From Chromatiaceae bacterium (lineage in GTDB: Bacteria; Pseudomonadota; Gammaproteobacteria; Chromatiales; Chromatiaceae): a stretch of DNA of 64,000 bases. Of the stretch, positions 15,876 through 23,932 are shown in pieces. The notes below the pieces were generated by a model, which was given only the letters and a program-made list of their open reading frames with translations, had not been told where the DNA came from and searched no databases. The translations under genes were made by a program, and so were the position numbers. Numbering within the stretch: the stretch's first letter is position 1; each line of letters opens with the position of its first letter. The stretch spans positions 310,001-374,000 of the forward strand of contig JACKMK010000001.1 in assembly GCA_024235395.1 (NCBI GenBank), in the 5' to 3' direction.

Positions 15876-17237
15876 TCAGTCGACCAGCGTATAGCAGGGC
15901 GTGTACTCGCCTTCGAGCTTCATGCGCCGCTGGGCGACGAAGCGCTGCAGCAGGTCGTCCATCGCGGCCGTCATATCCGGCGGTGCATGGATGTGAAAGG
16001 GACCGTGCGCCTCGACCGCACGGATTCCGTTCTCCTTGACGTTGCCGGCGACGATACCGGAGAACGCGCGGCGCAGGTTCGCCGCGAGCCGGTGCGGCGC
16101 CTGGTCGCGATCCAGTGACAGTCCCGCCATCGCCGCGTGGTTCGGCACGAATGGCTGCTGAAAATCCTTCTCGACCAGTAGCTGCCAGTTGAAATAGAAC
16201 GCATCGCGGCCGGCGCGGCGGAAATCGGTCACGGTTTGCATCGCAACACGCATCGCACGCGCGACCTCGACCGGATCGTCGATCACGATGCGGTACAGGC
16301 GCTGGGCGGCACCGCCGAGCGTTTGCGCCACGAAATGGTCCACCGCTGCGAAATAGTCGGCGCTCTCTGCCGGCCCGGTCAGGATCAGAGGGAACGGGTG
16401 ATCGGCATTTTCCGGGTGCAGCAGGATGCCGAGCAGGTACAGCAGCTCCTCGGTGGTTCCGACGCCACCGGGAAAGATCACCACGCCGTGACCAATACGC
16501 ACGAAGGCCTCGAGACGCTTTTCGATGTCCGGCAGGATCACCAGTTCATTGACGATCGGGTTCGGTGGTTCCGAGGCGATGATCCCGGGTTCGGTGAGAC
16601 CGATATAGCGACCCTGGGCGATGCGTTGCTTCGCATGTCCGATCGCCGCACCCTTCATCGGTCCCTTCATCGCCCCTGGACCACAACCGGTGCAGACGTC
16701 CAGGCCACGCAGCCCCAGCTGGTAGCCGACCTCCTTCGTGTAGTCGTACTCCTCGCGGCCGATCGAGTGCCCACCCCAGCAGACCACGACGTTCGGCTCG
16801 ACCCCAGAGCGCAGCAGGCGCGCGTTGCGAAGGATATGGAACACCGCGGAGGTGATGTGCTCGCTACGATCGAGGTCCAGCGACGGATCGCCCTGGATCT
16901 CGTTGTGCGTGTAGATGATGTCGCGCAGAACCGCAAACAGGTGTTCGCGGATACCCTGGATCATCCGCCCGTCGACGAAGGCGCTGGCCGGGGCGTTCTC
17001 CAGGCGCAGCTTGATGCCCTGGTTGCGCTGCATCAGATTGATGCCGAAATCCCGATAGGTGTCGAAGATCTCGCGCGCATCATCGGTATGGCTGCCGCTG
17101 TTCAACACCGCCAGCGCACAGCTGCGAAACAGCCGGTACAGTCCGCGGGCGCTGGTGTCCAGCAGGGTCTTGACCTCGAGTTGCGAAAGGACCTCGAGAC
17201 TGCCTTCCGGGCTGACCGAGGCGCTGATTCTCTTCAT
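15876..17237 (-). CDS. ppnN: PpnN (YgdH-type) nucleotide 5'-monophosphate nucleosidase
   Basis: PpnN splits purine and pyrimidine nucleoside monophosphates into base and ribose-5-phosphate and is controlled by (p)ppGpp in E. coli. The 453-residue length matches the E. coli enzyme closely. The central Rossmann region carries the LOG-family motif PGGVGTTEELLYL and, earlier, TGCGPGAMKGPMKGA. N-terminal and C-terminal extensions typical of PpnN are present. The ATG at 17237 follows GGAG by 5 bases; a longer frame upstream has no such site. It stands alone on the minus strand upstream of the heat-shock operon. Confidence 0.92.
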   Translation of the reverse strand: MKRISASVSPEGSLEVLSQLEVKTLLDTSARGLYRLFRSCALAVLNSGSHTDDAREIFDTYRDFGINLMQRNQGIKLRLENAPASAFVDGRMIQGIREHLFAVLRDIIYTHNEIQGDPSLDLDRSEHITSAVFHILRNARLLRSGVEPNVVVCWGGHSIGREEYDYTKEVGYQLGLRGLDVCTGCGPGAMKGPMKGAAIGHAKQRIAQGRYIGLTEPGIIASEPPNPIVNELVILPDIEKRLEAFVRIGHGVVIFPGGVGTTEELLYLLGILLHPENADHPFPLILTGPAESADYFAAVDHFVAQTLGGAAQRLYRIVIDDPVEVARAMRVAMQTVTDFRRAGRDAFYFNWQLLVEKDFQQPFVPNHAAMAGLSLDRDQAPHRLAANLRRAFSGIVAGNVKENGIRAVEAHGPFHIHAPPDMTAAMDDLLQRFVAQRRMKLEGEYTPCYTLVD

Positions 17238-17335
17238 GGATGCTCCGTGTTCGAACCCAAAGGGCCAGGATAGCCGGCCGATATGACGAAACGCCATCCC
17301 GCCTCCGTCCGGCACAGCAGCTGCCGCTCCGCTGC

Positions 17336-18367
17336 TTATTGTGGATAGCGCGGATTCTGCAGGATCAACTGGCGTAGTCGCTTCTGGAACTCGCTGTCGG
17401 ATATACCGCTTTCGGTGAGAAAGCGGAGGTCGCCTGCGGACACATGCACCGGCGTCGAACTCGGCGGACGGCGTTCCCGGTTGTGGCCCGACATATAACC
17501 GATGCCGATCGTCAATCCGCGCGGATCACCGCCCTCGACAGCCGAGTAATCGTTCGGAAAAAGGTACTCGATCTCGTACGGCACCTCTTCGAGCACCTCG
17601 CGCGCGATCTCCACCGGCACGAAATCGCCGATGAACACCGCATCGGGGGCAGCACGATCGCGATGGTCAAACACGTTCACCGTCATTCCGTAGCTGTGCA
17701 GATCCCGCCGGATCTTTTCGGCCTGCTGTCGGGTCAGCCCCGCGTCATGCACGTACATCACCAGGTTGATATCGGGATACTGTTCGACCAACACGCGATC
17801 CAACAGGCCCGACCGGTACGCAAAGAACCCGAGAAGCGACAGCAGCGCCACGGCGCCCAACAGGTAGGCGAGCCTGGCCGGGACCCGCCTTCCGGCACCG
17901 GGTCCGGCTGACGACCGCCGGGGTGGCTTGACCGGTCCAGTTGAATTGCCGGCGACCAGGTTTTGCAGGACCGCAGCGATCTGGTCCAGCCGACCGACGT
18001 CCGCGTGGTCGGGCAGTTCGAGATACTGAATGCCGGTGAGCTGATAGCGCAGCCGGTTGGAGAGGTCGGTCGGTTCGAGATAGACGGGAAGAATCGTCTT
18101 GTGCTCCTCGAGCGCGATCGACAGTTCCTTGGAGACGTTCTCCGAATAGGCGCTGGCGGGAGACAGGAACAACAGGACACCCGAACTGTGCTGGATCGCA
18201 TCGACGATCTGCTCGCTCCAGAACGTGGCCGCCGAGATGTCTTCGGTATCGCGCCACAGGTCGACGCCTCTCGCCTCTAGCGCGCCGGCGACGCGCCCGA
18301 CCACCTCGCTGTCGCTCCTTGCGTACGAAACGAACACGTAATCTTTGGTGGGTTTGCTGGCGGTCAT
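17336..18367 (-). CDS. TIR-domain protein with one membrane span and a C-terminal extracytoplasmic domain
   Basis: Residues 8-118 form a TIR domain: DYVFVSYARSD at the start, WRDTEDI, then LLFLSPASAYSENVSKEL, where Glu81 occupies the place of the catalytic Glu of NAD-cleaving TIR domains. A Pro/Arg/Gly-rich linker (about 143-162) leads to a membrane span (about 165-184). The C-terminal domain (about 195-343) has two blocks like LytR-C/SPOR-type folds (GLTRQQAEKIRRDLHSYGM) and would face the periplasm. No known TIR partner gene such as an Argonaute, Thoeris ThsA or STING-like gene is beside it. The start is uncertain because neither candidate ATG has a good ribosome site. Signalling or NADase defence function is inference. 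Confidence 0.8.
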   Translation of the reverse strand: MTASKPTKDYVFVSYARSDSEVVGRVAGALEARGVDLWRDTEDISAATFWSEQIVDAIQHSSGVLLFLSPASAYSENVSKELSIALEEHKTILPVYLEPTDLSNRLRYQLTGIQYLELPDHADVGRLDQIAAVLQNLVAGNSTGPVKPPRRSSAGPGAGRRVPARLAYLLGAVALLSLLGFFAYRSGLLDRVLVEQYPDINLVMYVHDAGLTRQQAEKIRRDLHSYGMTVNVFDHRDRAAPDAVFIGDFVPVEIAREVLEEVPYEIEYLFPNDYSAVEGGDPRGLTIGIGYMSGHNRERRPPSSTPVHVSAGDLRFLTESGISDSEFQKRLRQLILQNPRYPQ

Positions 18368-18856
18368 CCGAAACGAGACCCCGGGTTGCGATGTCAGGTA
18401 CAGCGTCAGGCCTCGCGCAAACGATAACACAGCGCGCCAGCCGACGGCGCTGAGCCAGGCGCCGCCTTGCGGTCCAGCGGAACACCGGGCAACCCCTTAA
18501 GACATGGGTTCTATGCGTCGCGGCCGACGCGACCGGCGCGGTCACCCGGACACCAGCCCGACACCGGCCGGGGACTGATGGGCGCGTCAAATAACGCCTG
18601 TAGACAGTGGTTTACCCGGCGCGCTCAGACGTGAGGTGCATGTTCGATGGAGCCAGGCGGGACCCTCTGCTTGAGTCTGAGCTGACAACCCGGCGCGTAC
18701 CCGAGGGTTGCCAGTCACGGCCGAGACCGGCTGCGGGTGGTGCCCATCTCTCGCCGGCGCCCCGGGTTGCCAGCCATCAAGACCTGTTCAGCGGCACGTT
18801 CGGTTCCGATCACGCCAACGACGCCGCAATGTCTGCACAATTGCAAGGAGCCAAAA
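18368..18856. other. Intergenic region without a gene
   Basis: This 489-base divergent region lies between the TIR gene and the exported Cys-patterned protein. I see no open frame with a ribosome site and gene-like composition, no tRNA and no clear terminator or promoter pair. Short GC-rich inverted pairs occur around 18510-18570 but none is striking. Confidence 0.6.
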
Positions 18857-19981
18857 ATGAAGTTGAACAAATCAACCAGCGCGCTGACTGTCATCGCTTG
18901 TTCGTTGTTGAATCTGACATTCGCCGCGCCCGCCGCGGCGGACGGAAAAAGAGATTCCGTGTGCGAAAAGACCGCAAAGACGATGTACAGCGCCTGTCGG
19001 CTCGACACCTGGGATGACTACAACGTCGCCGAGGCCAACTGCATGAACCTGTCGGATCGCAGCGACCGGCGCGCCTGCAGCCGGGCCGCGCTGGCCGAGC
19101 GGCGCGAGGGTCTGGCGTCGTGCCGGGACCAGCTCGATGCACGCGAAGAGACCTGCGAGGTGTTGGGCGAAGACCGCTATGATCCCGACCCATTGCTCGA
19201 CCCCGACATCGTCTTCGTCGAACCCGACGACGTCGACCCACAGCAGGCCAATCCCTTTGTCTCGGTCGTGAGCGGACATACCCACGTGCTGCGTGAAGGC
19301 GACGAGACAATCGTCGTGCACGTCACCGCGGACACCAAGGAGATCAACGGCGTGGCCTGCCGCGTCGTCGTCGATGCCGTGGTCGAGCAGGAGACCGACG
19401 AAACCGGGACCGAGGTCGAATACGCGCCGGTGGAGGTCACCGACGACTGGTTCGCACAGGACGTCGACGGCAACGTGTATTACTGCGGTGAACTGGCGCG
19501 CAATTTCGAAGACGGCGAGCTGGTCGACCTGGATGGCTCATTCAAGGCCGGGGTCGATCGCGCGAAGAGCGGGCTGCTGATCGCGGCGCAACCGCAGGTC
19601 GGGCTCGCCCACCGGCAGGAGTTCGCACTCGGCGAGGCCGAGGACGTCATCCAGTATGCCGATCTCGCTGCCCATCCCACCGACGACAACCCGCGCTTCC
19701 CCTGCGCGGCCGCCGGCGGATGTCTGCAGACGCTCGAATTCACGCCGTTGGAGCCCGATACCGCGGAGTACAAGTACTATCTGCCCGGGATTGGATTCGT
19801 AATGGCGGAGAAGCTCGAGGACGGTCTGGCAACCGGTGAACGCGCTGAACTCGTATGCACCGGCGATTCGCTCGACGTGCTGCACGACGCCGCCTGCGAG
19901 ATCGCCGACCCCGAGGCACTGCTCGCCAGCCTCTGCCGCTTGTCACCGGACGCGTTCTGCACGGACCAGGACGAGCTCTGA
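18857..19981 (+). CDS. Exported acidic, cysteine-rich protein of unknown function
   Basis: A 374-residue protein with a clear signal peptide (cut near PAAADG, residue 28). The mature N-terminus has six Cys at 36, 47, 62, 74, 89 and 100, spaced 11, 15, 12, 15, 11, suggesting a disulfide-tied helical hairpin. A second, acidic beta-rich part follows (about 125-370) with further Cys including FPCAAAGGCLQ. AAGGAG at 18845-18850 places the start at 18857. The middle, with HTHVLREGDE and DVDGNVYYCGE, recalls small secreted proteins found in sulfur-oxidising gammaproteobacteria, but I cannot name a family. Confidence 0.8.
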   Translation: MKLNKSTSALTVIACSLLNLTFAAPAAADGKRDSVCEKTAKTMYSACRLDTWDDYNVAEANCMNLSDRSDRRACSRAALAERREGLASCRDQLDAREETCEVLGEDRYDPDPLLDPDIVFVEPDDVDPQQANPFVSVVSGHTHVLREGDETIVVHVTADTKEINGVACRVVVDAVVEQETDETGTEVEYAPVEVTDDWFAQDVDGNVYYCGELARNFEDGELVDLDGSFKAGVDRAKSGLLIAAQPQVGLAHRQEFALGEAEDVIQYADLAAHPTDDNPRFPCAAAGGCLQTLEFTPLEPDTAEYKYYLPGIGFVMAEKLEDGLATGERAELVCTGDSLDVLHDAACEIADPEALLASLCRLSPDAFCTDQDEL

Positions 19982-20080
19982 GGTATGCTGAGTGTGTGCC
20001 CCGGGGACTGTGCCGCACGGCAGCCCCCGGGGCACCGCATGGCTTGACGGACGGATGGGCGCTCGGGAGGCCTCGGCACG

Positions 20081-20620
20081 ATGCGGGACGTGGATCAGCG
20101 GCGGAAGAACTGGATCAGCGCGGCGGTGATCATCGTCGGCAGCGCACTGCTGATCGGACTCGAGATCATCGAGGACCCGGGTCTGAGCCTCGGTGAGATC
20201 CTCGTCGAACTGATTCAACCGGCGCTGATCATCTCGATCGCCGTCGGCATGGTCCGTCTCACCGACCAGGTGAGACAGCAACACGATCAGCAGCAGTTGC
20301 TGATCCGGGACCTGGAGACCGCGCGCGTCGAGGGTATGCGCTGGCGGGAACACCGGCGCGAACTGATGCGTGGTCTGAGCCAGGGTATCAGCGATCAATT
20401 CGATGACTGGGGACTGACGCCCGCCGAGCGCGAGGTCGGTCTGCTGATCCTAAAGGGACTGAGTTACAAGGAGATCGCCGTGCTGCGCGACGTCAGCGAG
20501 AAGACCGTGCGTCAGCAATCGTTCGCGATCTTCCGCAAAGGGCGATTGAGCGGCCGCGCCGCCCTGTCCGCCTATTTTCTCGAGGACCTGCTGATTCCGC
20601 CCCCGACACAGGGCCGCTGA
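20081..20620 (+). CDS. Membrane-anchored LuxR-type transcriptional regulator
   Basis: A 179-residue protein with two N-terminal membrane segments (about 11-30 and 37-59), a Gln/Glu-rich coiled coil (about 60-95) and a C-terminal LuxR helix-turn-helix: LTPAEREVGLLILKGLSYKEIA followed by VSEKTVRQQSFAIFRKGRLSGRAAL. It lacks a receiver or ligand domain. The DNA-binding domain would sit at the inner membrane. It stands alone, 99 bases after the exported Cys-rich protein, in the same direction. Confidence 0.88.
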   Translation: MRDVDQRRKNWISAAVIIVGSALLIGLEIIEDPGLSLGEILVELIQPALIISIAVGMVRLTDQVRQQHDQQQLLIRDLETARVEGMRWREHRRELMRGLSQGISDQFDDWGLTPAEREVGLLILKGLSYKEIAVLRDVSEKTVRQQSFAIFRKGRLSGRAALSAYFLEDLLIPPPTQGR

Positions 20621-20654
20621 AGGACTGCGCAATCGCGGACGGCATCCCGCCCGG

Positions 20655-21074
20655 TCAACCGCCGGTGAACGTGCGCGCCTGGGCCTTCATCAGCTCCACG
20701 ATGGAGTAGATGCCGAAATGCCGGTTCGGGCTGAGATGGTCGGCGAGCTTCAATCGGTCGAACAGCTGATCGAGATCCATCGCCTCGATCTCCTGCGGCG
20801 TGTGGCCGCTGACCAGCTCGATCAAAAGCGCCAGCACACCCTTGATCACCGCGGTATCGCAGTCACCGACATACCTCAGGCGGTCGGGGTCGTCCGGGTC
20901 GCGCAGTGCGCACACCCAGACCTTGCTCATGCATCCCTGCACGCGGTTCTGTTCGGTGCGGTAACGCTCGTCGAGTGGTGGAAGCGCCTCGCCGAGTTCT
21001 ACCAGGTAGGTGTAGCGCGCGTCCCAGTCGTCGAGGAACTCGAAGTTTTCGATGACCTCCTCGGGTGTCAGCAT
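20655..21074 (-). CDS. sufE: SufE, sulfur-transfer partner of a cysteine desulfurase
   Basis: SufE accepts persulfide sulfur from SufS and passes it to SufB. The 139-residue protein has the active loop VQGCMSKVWV with acceptor Cys48 and the family C-terminus with HFGIYSIV. ATG at 21074 begins 7 bases after the previous gene's stop. It is the last gene of the suf operon. The SufS partner is absent from the operon. Confidence 0.93.
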   Translation of the reverse strand: MLTPEEVIENFEFLDDWDARYTYLVELGEALPPLDERYRTEQNRVQGCMSKVWVCALRDPDDPDRLRYVGDCDTAVIKGVLALLIELVSGHTPQEIEAMDLDQLFDRLKLADHLSPNRHFGIYSIVELMKAQARTFTGG

Positions 21075-21081
21075 GCGCCGC

Positions 21082-21408
21082 TCATACGCTGAAGGATTCG
21101 CCGCAGCCACACATGTCCTTGACATTCGGATTGCGGAACTCGAAACCCTGGTTGAGCAGGTTGGTCTTGACGAAGTCCACGACCATGCCATCCAGGTTCG
21201 GCAACGATTGTTCATCGACCACTACCTTGACACCGTGGCTTTCGAACACCCGGTCGCCGTCCTTCACCGTGTCGGCATAGTCCACCACATAGGCAAATCC
21301 GGTACAGCCACTCTTCTTCGTACCGATACGCAGCCCCTCGCCGGCGCCGCGCTTGGCCAACTGCCCCGCGACATGGCGCGCGGCCGCCTCTGTCAATTCG
21401 ATAGCCAT
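21082..21408 (-). CDS. sufA: SufA/ErpA-type A-type iron-sulfur carrier
   Basis: An A-type carrier that receives Fe-S clusters from SufBCD and hands them to apoproteins. The three conserved Cys are present: Cys35 in SGCTGFAY and Cys100/Cys102 in MCGCGESF. Length is 108 residues. The ATG at 21408 was chosen because it gives the standard N-terminus MAIELTEAA; longer frames upstream lie within sufT. IscA or ErpA are the alternatives; the suf location favours SufA. Confidence 0.88.
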   Translation of the reverse strand: MAIELTEAAARHVAGQLAKRGAGEGLRIGTKKSGCTGFAYVVDYADTVKDGDRVFESHGVKVVVDEQSLPNLDGMVVDFVKTNLLNQGFEFRNPNVKDMCGCGESFSV

Positions 21409-21443
21409 TCTCGTTTCACTCCTGCCGGCGCTTTCAACCGGCA

Positions 21444-21809
21444 TCAGAACATCCCCAATTCGAGCCGTGCCTCGTCGCTCATCCGACTCTGGTCCCACGG
21501 CGGATCCCAGACGAGCTCGACGTCGCAGTGGTCGACACCGTCGACCGACGCCACCGCCTGCGCCACCTGTCCCGGCAGGATGCCGGCTACCGGGCAACCG
21601 GGTGCGGTCAGCGTCATCTTTATCGCGATATCGCGTTCACCCACCGCATCGATCGCATAGATGAGCCCGAAATCGTAGACATTCACCGGGATCTCGGGAT
21701 CGTAGACGGTACGCAGCGCCGCGATGATTTGCTCGAGACGTGCGTCCCCGGCAGGTCCGCCCTGGGTCGCTTCGTCGCCCATTACCGTGTCTTCGCTGGA
21801 CGCCAACAT
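21444..21809 (-). CDS. sufT: SufT, MIP18/DUF59 Fe-S assembly factor
   Basis: A 121-residue DUF59 protein with DPEIPVNVYDFGLIY and a Cys in LTAPGCPVAG, the hallmarks of SufT, which helps Fe-S maturation under high demand. It starts 3 bases after the sufD stop and is translationally coupled to it. GAGG upstream supports ATG 21809; a second in-frame ATG at 21782 is possible. Confidence 0.9.
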   Translation of the reverse strand: MLASSEDTVMGDEATQGGPAGDARLEQIIAALRTVYDPEIPVNVYDFGLIYAIDAVGERDIAIKMTLTAPGCPVAGILPGQVAQAVASVDGVDHCDVELVWDPPWDQSRMSDEARLELGMF

Positions 21810-21812
21810 GGG

Positions 21813-23159
21813 TCACACCTCGTCATCTTGCAACGTTTCCAACAGACGCTGGCTGAGCAGCGTCGCTGCGCGCGCACGTAGCGGCGCATGGTCGATACGA
21901 TCGAGCACCTCCTGCGCGAATCCATGGCACAGCATCTGGCGCGCCTTGGCCTCGCCGATACCGCGCGAGCGCAGGTAGAACAGCATGTCGCTGTCGAGTT
22001 CGCCGACCGTGGTTCCGTGGCTGCACTTCACGTCGTCGGCGTAGATCTCCAGCTGCGGCTTGGTGTCCACCTCAGCGGCACGGGACAACATCAGATTGTC
22101 GTTGGCGAGTACAGCGTCGCTCTTTTGCGCGTCGCGTGCGACGACGATATGGCCGTCGAACACCACCCTGCCGCTGCCGTCGAGAATCCCTTTGAAGGTC
22201 TCGCGGCTGGTGCAATGCGGCACCTTGTGTTGCACGCTCAGATGCACGTCGGTCAACTGGCGGTCGCGCGCCAGCATCAGACCGTCGAGTTCAGCCTCGG
22301 CGCCTTCACCGGTGAAATCGACGTGCACCTCGGTACGTGACCAGGCACCACCCAGCGAGGCCTGTACCAGGCGATAACGACTGCCGGCGGCCAATCTGAC
22401 CTGCAGGTCGCTGAGATGCTGCGCATTGCGACTCTCTTCCTGCAGGCGTCCATGGACCAGTTGGCTGTCTTCGCCCAACGCGACCTCGATCAGCGCATTG
22501 TTGAAGTACACGCCGTCGCCCAGGCCACAATAACGCTCGATCACTTCCACACGCGCACCCGGGTCGACAACGATCAGATGACGCGGATGCACGATCGCCG
22601 GTTCGTCCATGCCGACGCCGATATGCAGGATCTCGATCGGCCGGCCGGCATCGTGGGCACGCGGCACATGGATCAGAGCGCCATCCGACATCAACGCGCT
22701 GTTCAGCGCCGTGAACACCGTGCGATGTGCGGTGATCGCATCGAGCTGGTCGCGCAACACCTGTGGCAGGTTGTCTGCCATGCCCTGCAGGCTGCCGACC
22801 AGGATGCCGTCGTTGGTGCCGGGCACGGTACTGAGGGATGCGGCCAGGTGACCGTTGACGAACACCAGGCGCAGCGCGTCACTGTCCTGCAACAGCAGGT
22901 CCTCGATGTCCGCGGGCTGCAGCGCATCGAATGACTGCTCACGCATCGGGCGGTAGGTCGCCTGATCGAGAAATCCAATCGAGGTGTAGCGCCAGGCCTC
23001 CTGACGACGGTCCGGCAGCGGCAGGCCTGCAAACTCGGCAGCACCGCGTTCGCGCACCTGTTCCAACCATGCCGGGGTGCCGGTCAGGTTCGCCGCCCGC
23101 TGCCGGCCGGCACGCAGCACCTCTTTGAGATCGGTTCCGGTCGCCGTCACGTCGTTCAT
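21813..23159 (-). CDS. sufD: SufD, scaffold subunit of the SufBCD complex
   Basis: SufD pairs with SufB and binds SufC2 to form the Fe-S scaffold. The C-terminal half carries the SufB/D beta-helix core with VFDGHIVVARDAQKSDAVLANDN and CSHGTTVGELD, where the Cys-Ser-His motif is the family's conserved site. Length of 448 residues is standard. It overlaps the sufC stop as ATGA. Confidence 0.94.
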   Translation of the reverse strand: MNDVTATGTDLKEVLRAGRQRAANLTGTPAWLEQVRERGAAEFAGLPLPDRRQEAWRYTSIGFLDQATYRPMREQSFDALQPADIEDLLLQDSDALRLVFVNGHLAASLSTVPGTNDGILVGSLQGMADNLPQVLRDQLDAITAHRTVFTALNSALMSDGALIHVPRAHDAGRPIEILHIGVGMDEPAIVHPRHLIVVDPGARVEVIERYCGLGDGVYFNNALIEVALGEDSQLVHGRLQEESRNAQHLSDLQVRLAAGSRYRLVQASLGGAWSRTEVHVDFTGEGAEAELDGLMLARDRQLTDVHLSVQHKVPHCTSRETFKGILDGSGRVVFDGHIVVARDAQKSDAVLANDNLMLSRAAEVDTKPQLEIYADDVKCSHGTTVGELDSDMLFYLRSRGIGEAKARQMLCHGFAQEVLDRIDHAPLRARAATLLSQRLLETLQDDEV

Positions 23160-23914
23160 GCCGCCTCACCCTGACCGGTCAACCAGCCGTAGCCCTTGGC
23201 CTCGAGTTCCTTGGCCAGCGACTTGTCTCCGGAGCGCACGATCCGACCACCGGCCAGCACATGCACGTAATCCGGCTCGATGTAGTCGAGCAGACGCTGA
23301 TAATGGGTCACCAGCACGATGGAGCGTTCTTCGCTGCGCAGCGCATTGACGCCGTCCGAAACGGTCCGCAGCGCATCGATATCGAGTCCCGAGTCCGTCT
23401 CGTCGAGGATCGCCAGTTTCGGTTCGAACACCGCCATCTGCAGGATCTCGTTGCGTTTCTTCTCGCCACCCGAGAACCCGGCATTGACCGGGCGTTTGAG
23501 CAGCTCGGGATTCATCGACACCATCGCGAGCTTTTCGCGCACCAGGCGCAGGAACTGCACCGAGTCCAGTTCCGGCTCGCCGCGTGCCTTGCGCTGCGCG
23601 TTCAGCGCCTCCTTGAGGAAGTGGGTATTGTTCACGCCCGGCAGTTCCACCGGGTATTGAAACGCCAGAAAGAGCCCGCGCACCGCGCGTTCCTCGGGTT
23701 CCAGGTCGATCAGGTTCTCGCCATCCAGCAGCACCTCCCCGGCCGTCACGCGATACCCCTCGCGACCCGCCAGGACGTGCGCCAGGGTGCTCTTTCCGGA
23801 CCCGTTGGGACCCATGATCGCGTGAACCTCGCCACGCCCCACGTCGAGGTCGACACCCTTGAGGATCTCTTTGCCGTCCACCTCGGCGTGCAGCTGCTTG
23901 ATCGACAACATCAT
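23156..23914 (-). CDS. sufC: SufC, ATPase of the SufBCD complex
   Basis: ABC-type ATPase that drives cluster assembly. GPNGSGKST (Walker A), VNAGFSGGEKKR (signature) and LAILDETDSGLD (Walker B, SufC-specific D-E-T/S-D-S-G) are present. I took the ATG at 23914 because GGAGAG sits 7 bases upstream and this gives the usual short N-terminus ahead of MLSIKQLH; an ATG at 23929 is the alternative. It follows sufB by 18 bases and overlaps sufD. Confidence 0.95.
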   Translation of the reverse strand: MMLSIKQLHAEVDGKEILKGVDLDVGRGEVHAIMGPNGSGKSTLAHVLAGREGYRVTAGEVLLDGENLIDLEPEERAVRGLFLAFQYPVELPGVNNTHFLKEALNAQRKARGEPELDSVQFLRLVREKLAMVSMNPELLKRPVNAGFSGGEKKRNEILQMAVFEPKLAILDETDSGLDIDALRTVSDGVNALRSEERSIVLVTHYQRLLDYIEPDYVHVLAGGRIVRSGDKSLAKELEAKGYGWLTGQGEAA

Positions 23915-23932
23915 CTGATTACTCTCCATCGG

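Noticed and set aside
17336..18367. Defence island around the TIR gene
   Set aside because: Neighbours (PpnN, chaperones, exported proteins) are housekeeping or unrelated, and no mobile or known defence gene adjoins.
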